This document shows, one piece after another, positions 21,780 through 34,379 of a DNA stretch of 60,000 nt (its first letter is position 1; the number at the start of each line of letters is the position of its first letter). A model generated the notes under the pieces. The model was not told the DNA's origin and did no database searches. It saw only the letters and a list, made by a program, of their open reading frames with translations. The stretch spans positions 11,492,150 to 11,552,149 of the forward strand of contig CAIIXF020000002.1 in NCBI GenBank assembly GCA_903813345.2. The letters are read 5' to 3'. Made by a program: the position numbers and the translations under genes. This DNA comes from Owenia fusiformis (Eukaryota; Annelida; Polychaeta; Sabellida; Oweniidae).

Positions 21780-22161
21780 GTACTGTAACACATAATCAGT
21801 TCTATCATTTGATGATTTTGCTCTCTGGTTCAGTACGGTTATTCCACAACGACACATTTTTCAATTGTTGGGATTCTAATCCCATTGTTGGCACTCTAAT
21901 CCCATTGTTGGCACATGTATGTTTGGCAAACATTTTTTCTAAGAAATACACTAAAAGAGGACTGCCTTGATTTCACTTAATGTACAGATGTACCATGAAG
22001 CCATGTTTCATTATTTTCACATGTGGTCTGTGTTCTTAAAGAATATACATATGCTCAACTATTCCATTCTTCCTACAGAGTTACATCTGCCCAAGCAGTT
22101 AGTTGACTTGATGATATAAATCTTGAGCCAGGAGGGGTATAAGGCTATGACAGATTTACTA

Positions 22162-25101
22162 GAGTCAATGAAAGGAATGTCTTTGCATTCCCTCCTCCGC
22201 TTGTATTGGAAGTGACTCGACCAAGTTGCATCCTTGTATTTTTCATTTTCTTATCTTGTATCTTTCAGGTACAACTATGAGAGAGATGCAGCAAACACAC
22301 CAAGTTAGGGCGACAGCTGGATTAGTCTTTCGACAACTTTGAGCCATCATATCCGGTCCACGTAAACAGTATCATGGGCGAGAGGTGTTCGTGTTCCTGT
22401 CACCAAAGCACCAAAGTAAGTACATTTTTTTTCTATTCAATCATTACAACAGGTTAGTTCCTCTGTTTTCAGGTTCCCTTTCAGCTTGGAGATGAGGAGC
22501 CCGATGACCAACGACACAACCGAGACAACAGCTGCGTTCCTGCGTTCCTGCTACCTAAGTTAAGTATTCCTTCCTGGTTTTGCATAGGGATGGGGGGCGC
22601 CTCCCAGTTTGATATTTACTTGTGGACTTTTGTTGGCCGACCCATATTTTTGGTGGAGAAACTTGGACTCTAAGGTAAAGTGGGAGGGGGGTGGTTGGGT
22701 TTCCGGGGGGATAGAGTTCATGTTTCAAAATCAAAAATATGGAAGTCTACTGATTTATATCAAATTGGGAGAAATAAATTTTATCTTTTGTAATATTCTG
22801 TAAATTTTTAGTAGTGTAGTGTAAAGTATAGTGTAAAGTTTTATTTAAAGTTTTTATGTAACGTTTTATGTAAAATAACAACTACTACAACATGTTTTAT
22901 CTATTTGTAGCACAGATGGTGAAGTCCCTGCGAAAAGACGGTCCTGTTGGAATCACATTTTTTCCACGAGGGGACTAGGTCAAGTTTCCAGGACTTACAG
23001 TAGATGTCGCATTTTGACCAGTTTTATCTCTTGCAATCAGTTGCATCCCATTAGAAGGGGGGGGGGGAACTACCAGTACTATTCCAGTTTTCCTGCGGAA
23101 TGACAGTCCTGTTGAAATCACATTTGTCTCCATTAGGGGACTAGGTTGAGTTTCAAGGACCTACCGTACATGTCGCTCTGACCAGTTTTTATCTCTTGCA
23201 ATCAATTGCATCCCATTAGCAGGGGGGGGGACTCCCAGTACTCTTCCAGTTTTCCTGCGGAAAGACAGTCCTGTTGAAATCACATTTGTCTCCATTAGGG
23301 GACTAGGTTGAGTTTCAAGGACTTACCGTAGATGTCGCTTTTGACCAGTTTTCATCTCTTGCAATCAGTTGCATCCCATTAGCAGGGGGGGAACTCCCAG
23401 TACTATTCCAGTTTTCGTGCGGAAGGACGGTCCTGTTGAAATCACATTTGTCTCCATTAGGGGACTAGGTTGAGTTTCAAGGACCTACCGTACATGTCGT
23501 TCTGACCAGTTTTTATCTCTTGCAATCAATTGTATCCCATTAGCAGGGGGGGGGGACTCCCAGTACTCTTCCAGTTTTCCTGCGGAAAGACAGTCCTGTT
23601 GAAATCACATTTGTCTCCATTAGGGGACTAGGTTGAGTTTCAAGGACTTACAGTAGATGTCGCATTTTGACCAGTATTATCTCTTGCAATCAGTTGCATC
23701 CCATTAGCAGGGGGGGGGACTCCCAGTAGTTTTTCAGTTTTCCTGCAGAAAGACAGTCCTGTTGAAATCACATTTGTCTCCATTAGGGGACTAGGTTGAG
23801 TTTCAAGGACTTACTGTAGATGTCGCTTTTGACCAGTTTTTATCTCTTGCTATCAGTTGCATCCCATTAGCAGGGGGGGGGGGCTGCTCCCAGTACTATT
23901 CTAGTTTTTCTTGGGGGGAAGTCAAACAACCAGACAACCAACCAGACAACCAACCAACCAACTTACCGAACATCCAACCGACCAACCAATGACCCAATAG
24001 GCTTAATCTATTAACTAACTTACTTACTAACCATCCAACTAACCAACCAGACAACCACCGACCACCCAATAGGTTAAAACTAACCAACCAACTAACTAAT
24101 TAATCAACAAACTAATCAACACTCCATCCAACGAACCAAACAACCAACGAACCAGACAAGCAACGAACCAAACAACCAACGAACCAGACAAGCAACGAAC
24201 CAGATGACCAAGATCATGGATCTAGTGCTTAATATTGTATTGTATTGTATAGTTTTGTATTGTTTTGTATTGTATTGTATTTCGTTGACCAGTACTTACT
24301 CAGTAATGATTCAATTTTAAAGTTGACTTCAAGTACTACTCCAGATCTAAATTTTGAAGGTCTGAAGTCTTGTGTTCATTTTAGCTACAGTTGTAGATTG
24401 AAGGGTCTTTTCTTTTGGGTTTTCATGTTAAAATTGTGGGCTTAGTTTCGGGGTTTCTTTCTTTTTAATTGAACCATCGCTGATCTTTTCCTTAAATGTA
24501 CTTTCAGGTGCAGTCCTCTTGCCTTGGAGAGAACAGAAAGAACCACAAAGGGAAAACCACAGAGAATCTACAATTTGTGCTACCTACCTGCAGCATTTGT
24601 GATCTACATACCTCTTGCCTTGGAGAGAACAAAAAGAAACACAAAAGGAAAACCACAGAGAATCTGCAATTTGTGCTACCTATCTGCAGCATTTATATCT
24701 ACATACCATCTTGTTAAAGGTACTGTAACACATAATCAGTTCTATCATTTGATGATTTTGCTCTCTGGTTCAGTACGGTTATTCCACAACGACACATTTT
24801 TCAATTGTTGGGATTCTAATCCCATTGTTGGCACTCTAATCCCATTGTTGGCACATGTATGTTTGGCAAACATTTTTTCTAAGAAATACACTAAAAGAGG
24901 ACTGCCTTGATTTCACTTAATGTACAGATGTACCATGAAGCCATGTTTCATTATTTTCACATGTGGTCTGTGTTCTTAAAGAATATACATATGCTCAACT
25001 ATTCCATTCTTCCTACAGAGTTACATCTGCCCAAGCAGTTAGTTGACTTGATGATATAAATCTTGAGCCAGGAGGGGTATAAGGCTATGACAGATTTACT
25101 A
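22162..25101 (+). repeat. Array unit 2
   Basis: Carries the exon-A frameshift, open exons B and C, and five extra exon-C minisatellite copies (near 23107, 23266, 23427, 23590 and 23753). Shared diagnostic changes (CTACTGATTTAT, GTAACGTTTTATG, GGAACTACCAGT) pair it with unit 4. Confidence 0.9.
22919..23885. repeat. ~162-bp minisatellite derived from exon C (unit 2 example)
   Basis: The period runs from TCCTGTTGAAATCACATTTG through GGGGACTAGGTTGAGTTTCA, GACCAGTTTT, CAGTTGCATCCCATTAGCAG and a G-run (7-13 G) to CTCCCAGTACTATTCCAG. The first, less altered copy is exon C itself. Two alternating subtypes (TACATGTCGCTCTGACC and TAGATGTCGCTTTTGACC) suggest dimer-wise expansion. Confidence 0.9.
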
Positions 25102-28100
25102 GAGTCAATGAAAGGAATGTCTTTGCATTCCCTCCTCCGCTTGTATTGGAAGTGACTCGACCAAGTTGCATCCTTGTATTTTTCATTTTCTTATCTTGTA
25201 TCTTTCAGGTACAACTATGAGAGAGATGCAGCAAACACACCAAGTTAGGGCGACAGCTGGATTAGTCTTTCGACAACTTTGAGCCATCATGTCCGGTCCA
25301 CGTAAACAGTATCATGGGCGAGAGGTGTTCGTGTTCCTGTCACCAAAGCACCAAAGTAAGTACATTTTTTTTTCTATTCAATTATTACAACAGGTTAGTT
25401 CCTCTGTTTTCAGGTTCCCTTTCAGCTTGGAGATGAGGAGCCCGATGACCAACGACACAACCGAGACAACAGCTGCGTTCCTGCGTTCCTGCTACCTAAG
25501 TTAAGTATTCCTTCCTGGTTTTGCATAGGGATGGGGGGCGCCTCCCAGTTTGATATTTACTTGTGGACTTTTGTTGGCCGACCCATATTTTTGGTGGAGA
25601 AACTTGGACTCTAAGGTAAAGTGGGAGGGGGGTGGTTGGGTTTCCGGGGGGATAGAGTTCATGTTTCAAAATCAAAAATATGGAAGTCTACTGGTTTATA
25701 TCAAATTGGGAGAAATAAATTTTATCTTTTGTAATATTCTGTAAATTTTTAGTAGTGTAGTGTAAAGTATAGTGTAAAGTTTTATTTAAAGTTTTTATGT
25801 AAAGTTTTATGTAAAATAACAACTACTACAACATGTTTTATCTATTTGTAGCACAGATGGTGAAGTCCCTGCGAAAAGACGGTCCTGTTGGAATCACATT
25901 TTTTCCACGAGGGGACTAGGTCAAGTTTCCAGGACTTACAGTAGATGTCGCATTTTGACCAGTTTTATCTCTTGCAATCAGTTGCATCCCATTAGAAGGG
26001 GGGGGGGAACTCCCAGTACTATTCCAGTTTTCCTGCGGAATGGCAGTCCTGTTGAAATCACATTTGTCTCCATTAGGGGACTAGGTTGAGTTTCAAGGAC
26101 CTACCGTACATGTCGCTCTGACCAGTTTTTATCTCTTGCAATCAATTGCATCCCATTAGCAGGGGGGGGGACTCCCAGTACTCTTCCAGTTTTCCTGCGG
26201 AAAGACAGTCCTGTTGAAATCACATTTGTCTCCATTAGGGGACTAGGTTGAGTTTCAAGGACTTACCGTAGATGTCGCTTTTGACCAGTTTTCATCTCTT
26301 GCAATCAGTTGCATCTCATTAGCAGGGGGGGGGGGGAACTCCCAGTACTATTCCAGTTTTCGTGCGGAAGGACGGTCCTGTTGAAATCACATTTGTCTCC
26401 ATTAGGGGACTAGGTTGAGTTTCCCAGTACTCTTCCAGTTTTCCTGCGGAAAGACAGTCCTGTTGAAATCACATTTGTCTCAATTAGGGGACTAGGTTGA
26501 GTTTCAAGGACTTACCGTAGTTGTCGCTTTTGACCAGTTTTCATCTCTTGCAATCAGTTGCATCCCATTAGCAGGGGGGGGGAACTCCCAGTACTATTCC
26601 AGTTTTCGTGCGGAAGGACGGTCCTGTTGAAATCACATTTGTCTCCATTAGGGGACTAGGTTGAGTTTCAAGGACCTACCGTACATGTCGCTCTGACCAG
26701 TTTTTTTTCTCTTGCAATCAATTGCATCCCATTAGCAGGGGGGGGGACTCCCAGTACTCTTCCAGTTTTCCTGCGGAAAGACAGTCCTGTTGAAATCACA
26801 TTTGTCTCCATTAGGGGACTAGGTTGAGTTTCAAGGATTTACAGTAGATGTCGCATTTTGACCAGTATTATCTCTTGCAATCAGTTGCATCCCATTAGCA
26901 GGGGGGGGGACTCCCAGTAGTTTTTCAGTTTTCCTGCAGAAAGACAGTCCTGTTGAAATCACATTTGTCTCCATTAGGGGACTAGGTTGAGTTTCAAGGA
27001 CTTACTGTAGATGTCGCTTTTGACCAGTTTTTATCTCTTGCAATCAGTTGCATCCCATTAGCGGGGGGGGGGGGCTGCTCCCAGTACTATTCTAGTTTTT
27101 CTTGGGGGGAAGTCAAACAACCAGACAACCAACCAGACAACCAACCAACCAACTTACCGAACATCCAACCGACCAACCAATGACCCAATAGGCTTAATCT
27201 ATTCACTAACTTACTTACTAACCAACCAACTAACCAACCAGACAACCACCAGACCACCCAATAGGTTAAAACTAACCAACCAACTAACTAATTAATCAAC
27301 AAACTAATCAACACTCCATCCAACGAACCAAACAACCAACGAACCAGACAAGCAACGAACCAGACAAGCAACGAACCTTATGACCAAGATCAGGGATCTA
27401 GTGCTTAGTATTGTATTGTATTGTATTGTATTGTATTGTATTGTATTGTATTGTATTGTATTGTATTGTATAGTTTTGTATTGTTTTGTTTTGTATTGTA
27501 TTGTATTTCGTTGACCAGTACTTACTCAGTAATGATTCAATTTTAAAGTTGACTTCAAGTACTACTCCAGATCTAAATTTTGAAGGTCTGAAGTCTTGTG
27601 TTCATTTTAGCTACAGTTGTAGATTGAAGGGTCTTTTCTTTTGGGTTTTCATGTTAAAATTGTGGGCTTAGTTTCGGGGTTTCTTTCTTTTTAATTGAAC
27701 CATCGCTGATCTTTTCCTTAAATGTACTTCCAGGTGCAGTCCTCTTGCCTTGGAGAGAACAGAAAGAACCACAAAGAGAAAACCACAGAGAATCTACAAT
27801 TTGTGCTACCTACCTGCAGCATTTGTGATCTACATACCTCTTGCCTTGGAGAGAACAAAAAGAAACACAAAAGGAAAACCACAGAGAATCTGCAATTTGT
27901 GCTACCTATCTGCAGCATTTATATCTACATACCATCTTGTTAAAGGTACTGTAACACATAATCAGTTCTATCATTTGATGATTTTGCTCTCTGGTTCAGT
28001 ACGGTTATTCCACAACGACACATTTTTCAATTGTTGGGATTCTAATCCCATTGTTGGGATTCTAATCCCATTGTTGGCACTCTAATCCCATTGTTGGCAC

Positions 28101-28347
28101 ATGTATGCTTGGCAAACATTTTTTCTAAGAAATACACTAAAAGAGGACTGCCTTGATTTCACTTAATGTACAGATGTACCATGAAGCCATGTTTCATTAT
28201 TTTTACATGTGGTCTGTGTTCTTAAAGAATATACATATGCTCAACTATTCCATTCTTCCTACAGAGTTACATCTGCCCAAGCAGTTAGTTGACTTGATGA
28301 TATAAATCTTGAGCCAGGAGGGGTATAAGGCTATGACAGATTTACTA
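25102..28347 (+). repeat. Array unit 3
   Basis: Seven extra minisatellite copies, one of them truncated to about 88 bp near 26420. It has the longest TATTG run. In the 20-bp minisatellite a GGGATTCTAATCCCATTGTT copy is duplicated near 28035-28080. Exon A starts at 25209 with the frameshift. Confidence 0.9.
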
Positions 28348-31300
28348 GAGTCAATGAAAGGAATGTCTTTGCATTCCCTCCTCCGCTTGTATTGGAAGTG
28401 ACTCGACCAAGTTGCATCCTTGTATTTTTCATTTTCTTATCTTGTATCTTTCAGGTACAACTATGAGAGAGATGCAGCAAACACACCAAGTTAGGGCGAC
28501 AGCTGGAGTAGTCTTTCGACAACTTTGAGCCATCATGTCCGGTCCACGTAAACAGTATCATGGGCGAGAGGTGTTCGTGTTCCTGTCACCAAAGCACCAA
28601 AGTAAGTACATTTTTTTTCTATTCAATTATTACAACAGGTTAGTTCCTCTGTTTTCAGGTTCCCTTTCAGCTTGGAGATGAGGAGCCCGATGACCAACGA
28701 CACAACCGAGACAACAGCTGCGTTCCTGCGTTCCTGCTACCTAAGTTAAGTATTCCTTCCTGGTTTTGCATAGGGATGGGGGGCGCCTCCCAGTTTGATA
28801 TTTACTTGTGGACTTTTGTTGGCCGACCCATATTTTTGGTGGAGAAACTTGGACTCTAAGGTAAAGTGGGAGGGGGGTGGTTGGGTTTCCGGGGGGATAG
28901 AGTTCATGTTTCAAAATCAAAAATATGGAAGTCTACTGATTTATATCAAATTGGGAGAAATAAATTTTATCTTTTGTAATATTCTGTAAATTTTTAGTAG
29001 TGTAGTGTAAAGTATAGTGTAAAGTTTTATTTAAAGTTTTTATGTAACGTTTTATGTAAAATAACAACTACTACAACATGTTTTATCTATTTGTAGCACA
29101 GATGGTGAAGTCCCTGCGAAAAGACGGTCCTGTTGGAATCACATTTTTTCCACGAGGGGACTAGGTCAAGTTTCCAGGACTTACAGTAGATGTCGCATTT
29201 TGACCAGTTTTATCTCTTGCAATCAGTTGCATCCCATTAGAAGGGGGGGGGGAACTACCAGTACTATTCCAGTTTTCCTGCGGAATGACAGTCCTGTTGA
29301 AATCACATTTGTCTCCATTAGGGGACTAGGTTGAGTTTCAAGGACCTACCGTACATGTCGCTCTGACCAGTTTTTATCTTTTGCAATCAATTGCATCCCA
29401 TTAGCAGGGGGGGGGACTCCCAGTACTCTTCCAGTTTTCCTGCGGAAAGACAGTCCTGTTGAAATCACATTTGTCTCCATTAGGGGACTAGGTTGAGTTT
29501 CAAGGACTTACCGTAGATGTCGCTTTTGACCAGTTTTCATCTCTTGCAATCAGTTGCATCCCATTAGCAGGGGGGGGGGGAACTCCCAGTACTATTCCAG
29601 TTTTCGTGCGGAAGGACGGTCCTGTTGAAATCACATTTGTCTCCATTAGGGGACTAGGTTGAGTTTCAAGGACCTACCGTACATGTCGCTCTGACCAGTT
29701 TTTATCTCTTGCAATCAATTGCATCCCATTAGCAGGGGGGGGGGACTCCCAGTACTCTTCCAGTTTTCCTGCGGAAAGACAGTCCTGTTGAAATCACATT
29801 TGTCTCCATTAGGGGACTAGGTTGAGTTTCAAGGACTTACCGTAGATGTCGCTTTTGACCAGTTTTCATCTCTTGCAATCAGTTGCATCCCATTAGCAGG
29901 GGGGGAACTCCCAGTACTATTCCAGTTTTCGTGCGGAAGGACGGTCCTGTTGAAATCACATTTGTCTCCATTAGGGGACTAGGTTGAGTTTCAAGGACCT
30001 ACCGTACATGTCGTTCTGACCAGTTTTTATCTCTTGCAATCAATTGTATCCCATTAGCAGGGGGGGGACTCCCAGTACTCTTCCAGTTTTCCTGCGGAAA
30101 GACAGTCCTGTTGAAATCACATTTGTCTCCATTAGGGGACTAGGTTGAGTTTCAAGGACTTACAGTAGATGTCGCATTTTGACCAGTATTATCTCTTGCA
30201 ATCAGTTGCATCCCATTAGCAGGGGGGGGGGGACTCCCAGTAGTTTTTCAGTTTTCCTGCAGAAAGACAGTCCTGTTGAAATCACATTTGTCTCCATTAG
30301 GGGACTAGGTTGAGTTTCAAGGACTTACTGTAGATGTCGCTTTTGACCAGTTTTTATCTCTTGCTATCAGTTGCATCCCATTAGCAGGGGGGGGGCTGCT
30401 CCCAGTACTATTCTAGTTTTTCTTGGGGGGAAGTCAAACAACCAGACAACCAACCAGACAACCAACCAACCAACTTACCGAACATCCAACCGACCAACCA
30501 ATGACCCAATAGGCTTAATCTATTAACTAACTTACTTACTAACCAACCAACTAACCAACCAGACAACCACCGACCACCCAATAGGTTAAAACTAACCAAC
30601 CAACTAACTAATTAATCAACAAACTAATCAACACTCCATCCAACGAACCAAACAACCAACGAACCAGACAAGCAACGAACCAAACAACCAACGAACCAGA
30701 CAAGCAACGAACCAGATGACCAAGATCATGGATCTAGTGCTTAATATTGTATTGTATTGTATAGTTTTGTATTGTTTTGTATTGTATTGTATTTCGTTGA
30801 CCAGTACTTACTCAGTAATGATTCAATTTTAAAGTTGACTTCAAGTACTACTCCAGATCTAAATTTTGAAGGTCTGAAGTCTTGTGTTCATTTTAGCTAC
30901 AGTTGTAGATTGAAGGGTCTTTTCTTTTGGGTTTTCATGTTAAAATTGTGGGCTTAGTTTCGGGGTTTCTTTCTTTTTAATTGAACCATCGCTGATCTTT
31001 TCCTTAAATGTACTTTCAGGTGCAGTCCTCTTGCCTTGGAGAGAACAGAAAGAACCACAAAGGGGAAACCACAGAGAATCTACAATTTGTGCTACCTACC
31101 TGCAGCATTTGTGATCTACATACCTCTTGCCTTGGAGAGAACAAAAAGAAACACAAAAGGAAAACCACAGAGAATCTGCAATTTGTGCTACCTATCTGCA
31201 GCATTTATATCTACATACCATCTTGTTAAAGGTACTGTAACACATAATCAGTTCTATCATTTGATGATTTTGCTCTCTGGTTCAGTACGGTTATTCCACA

Positions 31301-31613
31301 ACGACACATTTTTCAATTGTTGGGATTCTAATCCCATTGTTGGCACTCTAATCCCATTGTTGGCACATGTATGTTTGGCAAACATTTTTTCTAAGAAATA
31401 CACTAAAAGAGGACTGCCTTGATTTCACTTAATGTACAGATGTACCATGAAGCCATGTTTCATTATTTTCACATGTGGTCTGTGTTCTTAAAGAATATAC
31501 ATATGCTCAACTATTCCATTCTTCCTACAGAGTTACATCTGCCCAAGCAGTTAGTTGACTTGATGATATAAATCTTGAGCCAGGAAGGGTATAAGGCTAT
31601 GACAGATTTACTA
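28348..31613 (+). repeat. Array unit 4
   Basis: Seven extra minisatellite copies. From about 29850 onward it matches unit 2 (from about 23340) at a constant offset of 6512 bp, including rare variants CATGTCGTTCTGACC and CAATTGTATCCC. It has two more minisatellite repeats (326 bp) than unit 2. Confidence 0.9.
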
Positions 31614-34379
31614 GAGTCAATGAAAGGAATGTCTTTGCATTCCCTCCTCCGCTTGTATTGGAAGTGACTCGACCAAGTTGCATCCTTGTATTTTTCATTT
31701 TCTTATCTTGTATCTTTCAGGTACAACTATGAGAGAGATGCAGCAAACACACCAAGTTAGGGCGACAGCTGGATTAGTCTTTCGACAACTTTGAGCCATC
31801 ATGTCCGGTCCACGTAAACAGTATCATGGGCGAGAGGTGTTCGTGTTCCTGTCACCAAAGCACCAAAGTAAGTACATTTTTTTTTCTATTCAATTATTAC
31901 AACAGGTTAGTTCCTCTGTTTTCAGGTTCCCTTTCAGCTTGGAGATGAGGAGCCCGATGACCAACGACACAACCGAGACAACAGCTGCGTTCCTGCGTTC
32001 CTGCTACCTAAGTTAAGTATTCCTTCCTGGTTTTGCATAGGGATGGGGGGCGCCTCCCAGTTTGATATTTACTTGTGGACTTTTGTTGGCCGACCCATAT
32101 TTTTGGTGGAGAAACTTGGACTCTAAGGTAAAGTGGGAGGGGGGTGGTTGGGTTTCCGGGGGGATAGAGTTCATGTTTCAAAATCAAAAATATGGAAGTC
32201 TACTGGTTTATATCAAATTGGGAGAAATAAATTTTATCTTTTGTAATATTCTGTAAATTTTTAGTAGTGTAGTGTAAAGTATAGTGTAAAGTTTTATTTA
32301 AAGTTTTTATGTAACGTTTTATGTAAAATAACAACTACTACAACATGTTTTATCTATTTGTAGCACAGATGGTGAAGTCCCTGCGAAAAGACGGTCCTGT
32401 TGGAATCACATTTTTTCCACGAGGGGACTAGGTCAAGTTTCCAGGACTTATAGTAGATGTCGCATTTTGACCAGTTTTATCTCTTGCAATCAGTTGCATC
32501 CCATTAGAAGGGGGGGGAACTCCCAGTACTATTCCAGTTTTCCTGCGGAATGACAGTCCTGTTGAAATCACATTTGTCTCCATTAGGGGACTAGGTTGAG
32601 TTTCAAGGACCTACCGTACATGTCGCTCTGACCAGTTTTTATCTCTTGCAATCAATTGCATCCCATTAGCAGGGGGGGACTCCCAGTACTCTTCCAGTTT
32701 TCCTGCGGAAAGACAGTCCTGTTGAAATCACATTTGTCTCCATTAGGGGACTAGGTTGAGTTTCAAGGACTTACCGTAGATGTCGCTTTTGACCAGTTTT
32801 CATCTCTTGCAATCAGTTGCATCCCATTAGCAGGGGGGGGGGAACTCCCAGTACTATTCCAGTTTTCGTGCGGAAGGACGGTCCTGTTGAAATCACATTT
32901 GTCTCCATTAGGGGACTAGGTTGAGTTTCAAGGACCTACCGTACATGTCGCTCTGACCAGTTTTTATCTCTTTCAATCAATTGCATCCCATTAGCAGGGG
33001 GGGGGACTCCCAGTACTCTTCCAGTTTTCCTGCTGAAAGACAGTCCTGTTGAAATCACATTTGTCTCCATTAGGGGACTAGGTTGAGTTTCAAGGACTTA
33101 CTGTAGATGTCGCTTTTGACCAGTTTTTATCTCTTGCTATCAGTTGCATCCCATTAGCAGGGGGGGGGCTGCTCCCAGTACTATTCTAGTTTTTCTTGGG
33201 GGGAAGTCAAACAACCAGACAACCAACCAGACAACCAACCAACCAACTTACCGAACATCCAACCGACCAACCAATGACCCAATAGGCTTAATCTATTAAC
33301 TAACTTACTTACTAACCAACCAACTAACCAACCAGACAACCACCGACCACCCAATAGGTTAAAACTAACCAACCAACTAACTAATTAATCAACAAACTAA
33401 TCAACACTCCATCCAACGAACCAAACAACCAACGAACCAGACAAGCAACGAACCAGATGACCAAGATCATGGATCTAGTGCTTAATATTGTATTGTATTG
33501 TATAGTTTTGTATTGTTTTGTATTGTATTGTATTTCGTTGACCAGTACTTACTCAGTAATGATTCAATTTTAAAGTTGACTTCAAGTACTACTCCAGATC
33601 TAAATTTTGAAGGTCTGAAGTCTTGTGTTCATTTTAGCTACAGTTGTAGATTGAAGGATCTTTTCTTTTGGGTTTTCATGTTAAAATTGTGGGCTTAGTT
33701 TCGGGGTTTCTTTCTTTTTAATTGAACCATCGCTGATCTTTTCCTTAAATGTACTTCCAGGTGCAGTCCTCTTGCCTTGGAGAGAACAGAAAGAACCACA
33801 AAGGGAAAACCACAGAGAATCTACAATTTGTGCTACCTACCTGCAGCATTTGTGATCTACATACCTCTTGCCTTGGAGAGAACAAAAAGAAACACAAAAG
33901 GAAAACCACAGAGAATCTGCAATTTGTGCTACCTATCTGCAGCATTTATATCTACATACCATCTTGTTAAAGGTACAGTACTGTAACACATAATCAGTTC
34001 TATCATTTGATGATTTTGCTCTCTGGTTCAGTACGGTTATTCCACAATGACACATTTTTCAATTGTTGGGATTCTAATCCCATTGTTGGCACTCTAATCC
34101 CATTGTTGGCACTCTAATCCCATTGTTGGCACATGTATGTTTGGCAAACATTTTTTCTAAGAAATACACTAAAAGAGGACTGCCTTGATTTCACTTAATG
34201 TACAGATGTACCATGAAGCCATGTTTCATTATTTTCACATGTGGTCTGTGTTCTTAAAGAATATACATATGCTCAACTATTCCATTCTTCCTACAGAGTT
34301 ACATCTGCCCAAGCAGTTAGTTGACTTGATGATATAAATCTTGAGCCAGGAGGGGTATAAGGCTATGACAGATTTACTA
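31614..34379 (+). repeat. Array unit 5
   Basis: Matches unit 3 at the 6512-bp offset through exons A and B. Four extra minisatellite copies. It carries a unique 5-bp insertion after exon D that creates TACAGTA (33974-33980) and three copies of the 20-bp repeat. Confidence 0.9.
33974..33980. other. Tc1/mariner-type excision footprint, unit 5
   Basis: This unit reads AAGGTACAGTACTGTAAC where the others read AAGGTACTGTAAC. The 5 extra bases (CAGTA) follow an existing TA, giving TA-CAG-TA. This is the form left when an element with CAG termini excises from a duplicated TA. Confidence 0.6.

Larger units (their letters stand above)
19806..22161 (+). repeat. Array unit 1 (edge copy, least rearranged on its left side)
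   Basis: Exons A, B and C are open. Only the single ancestral copy of the exon-C block is present, where other units have three to eight. Exon D is already doubled. A ~202-bp hAT-like insertion lies before exon A. The left limit against unique DNA is near 19795-19806. Confidence 0.9.

Noticed and set aside
23823-23835. Many TACAGTA/TACTGTA/TACCGTA variants in the minisatellite that look like excision footprints
   Set aside because: These are length-neutral substitutions among copies, not 5-bp insertions, so they do not show excision. Only the three length-changing cases were kept.
23896-24087. Minus-strand Trp/Leu/Gly-rich open frame in the CAAC tract, repeated in several units
   Set aside because: It is the translation of a low-complexity CCAACCAACC repeat and has no start context, domain or codon bias.
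24524-24910. 128-codon plus-strand frame across doubled exon D, present in most units
   Set aside because: It runs through a splice donor into the intron-like 20-bp minisatellite and is out of phase with exon C. Its conservation is explained by array homogenisation.
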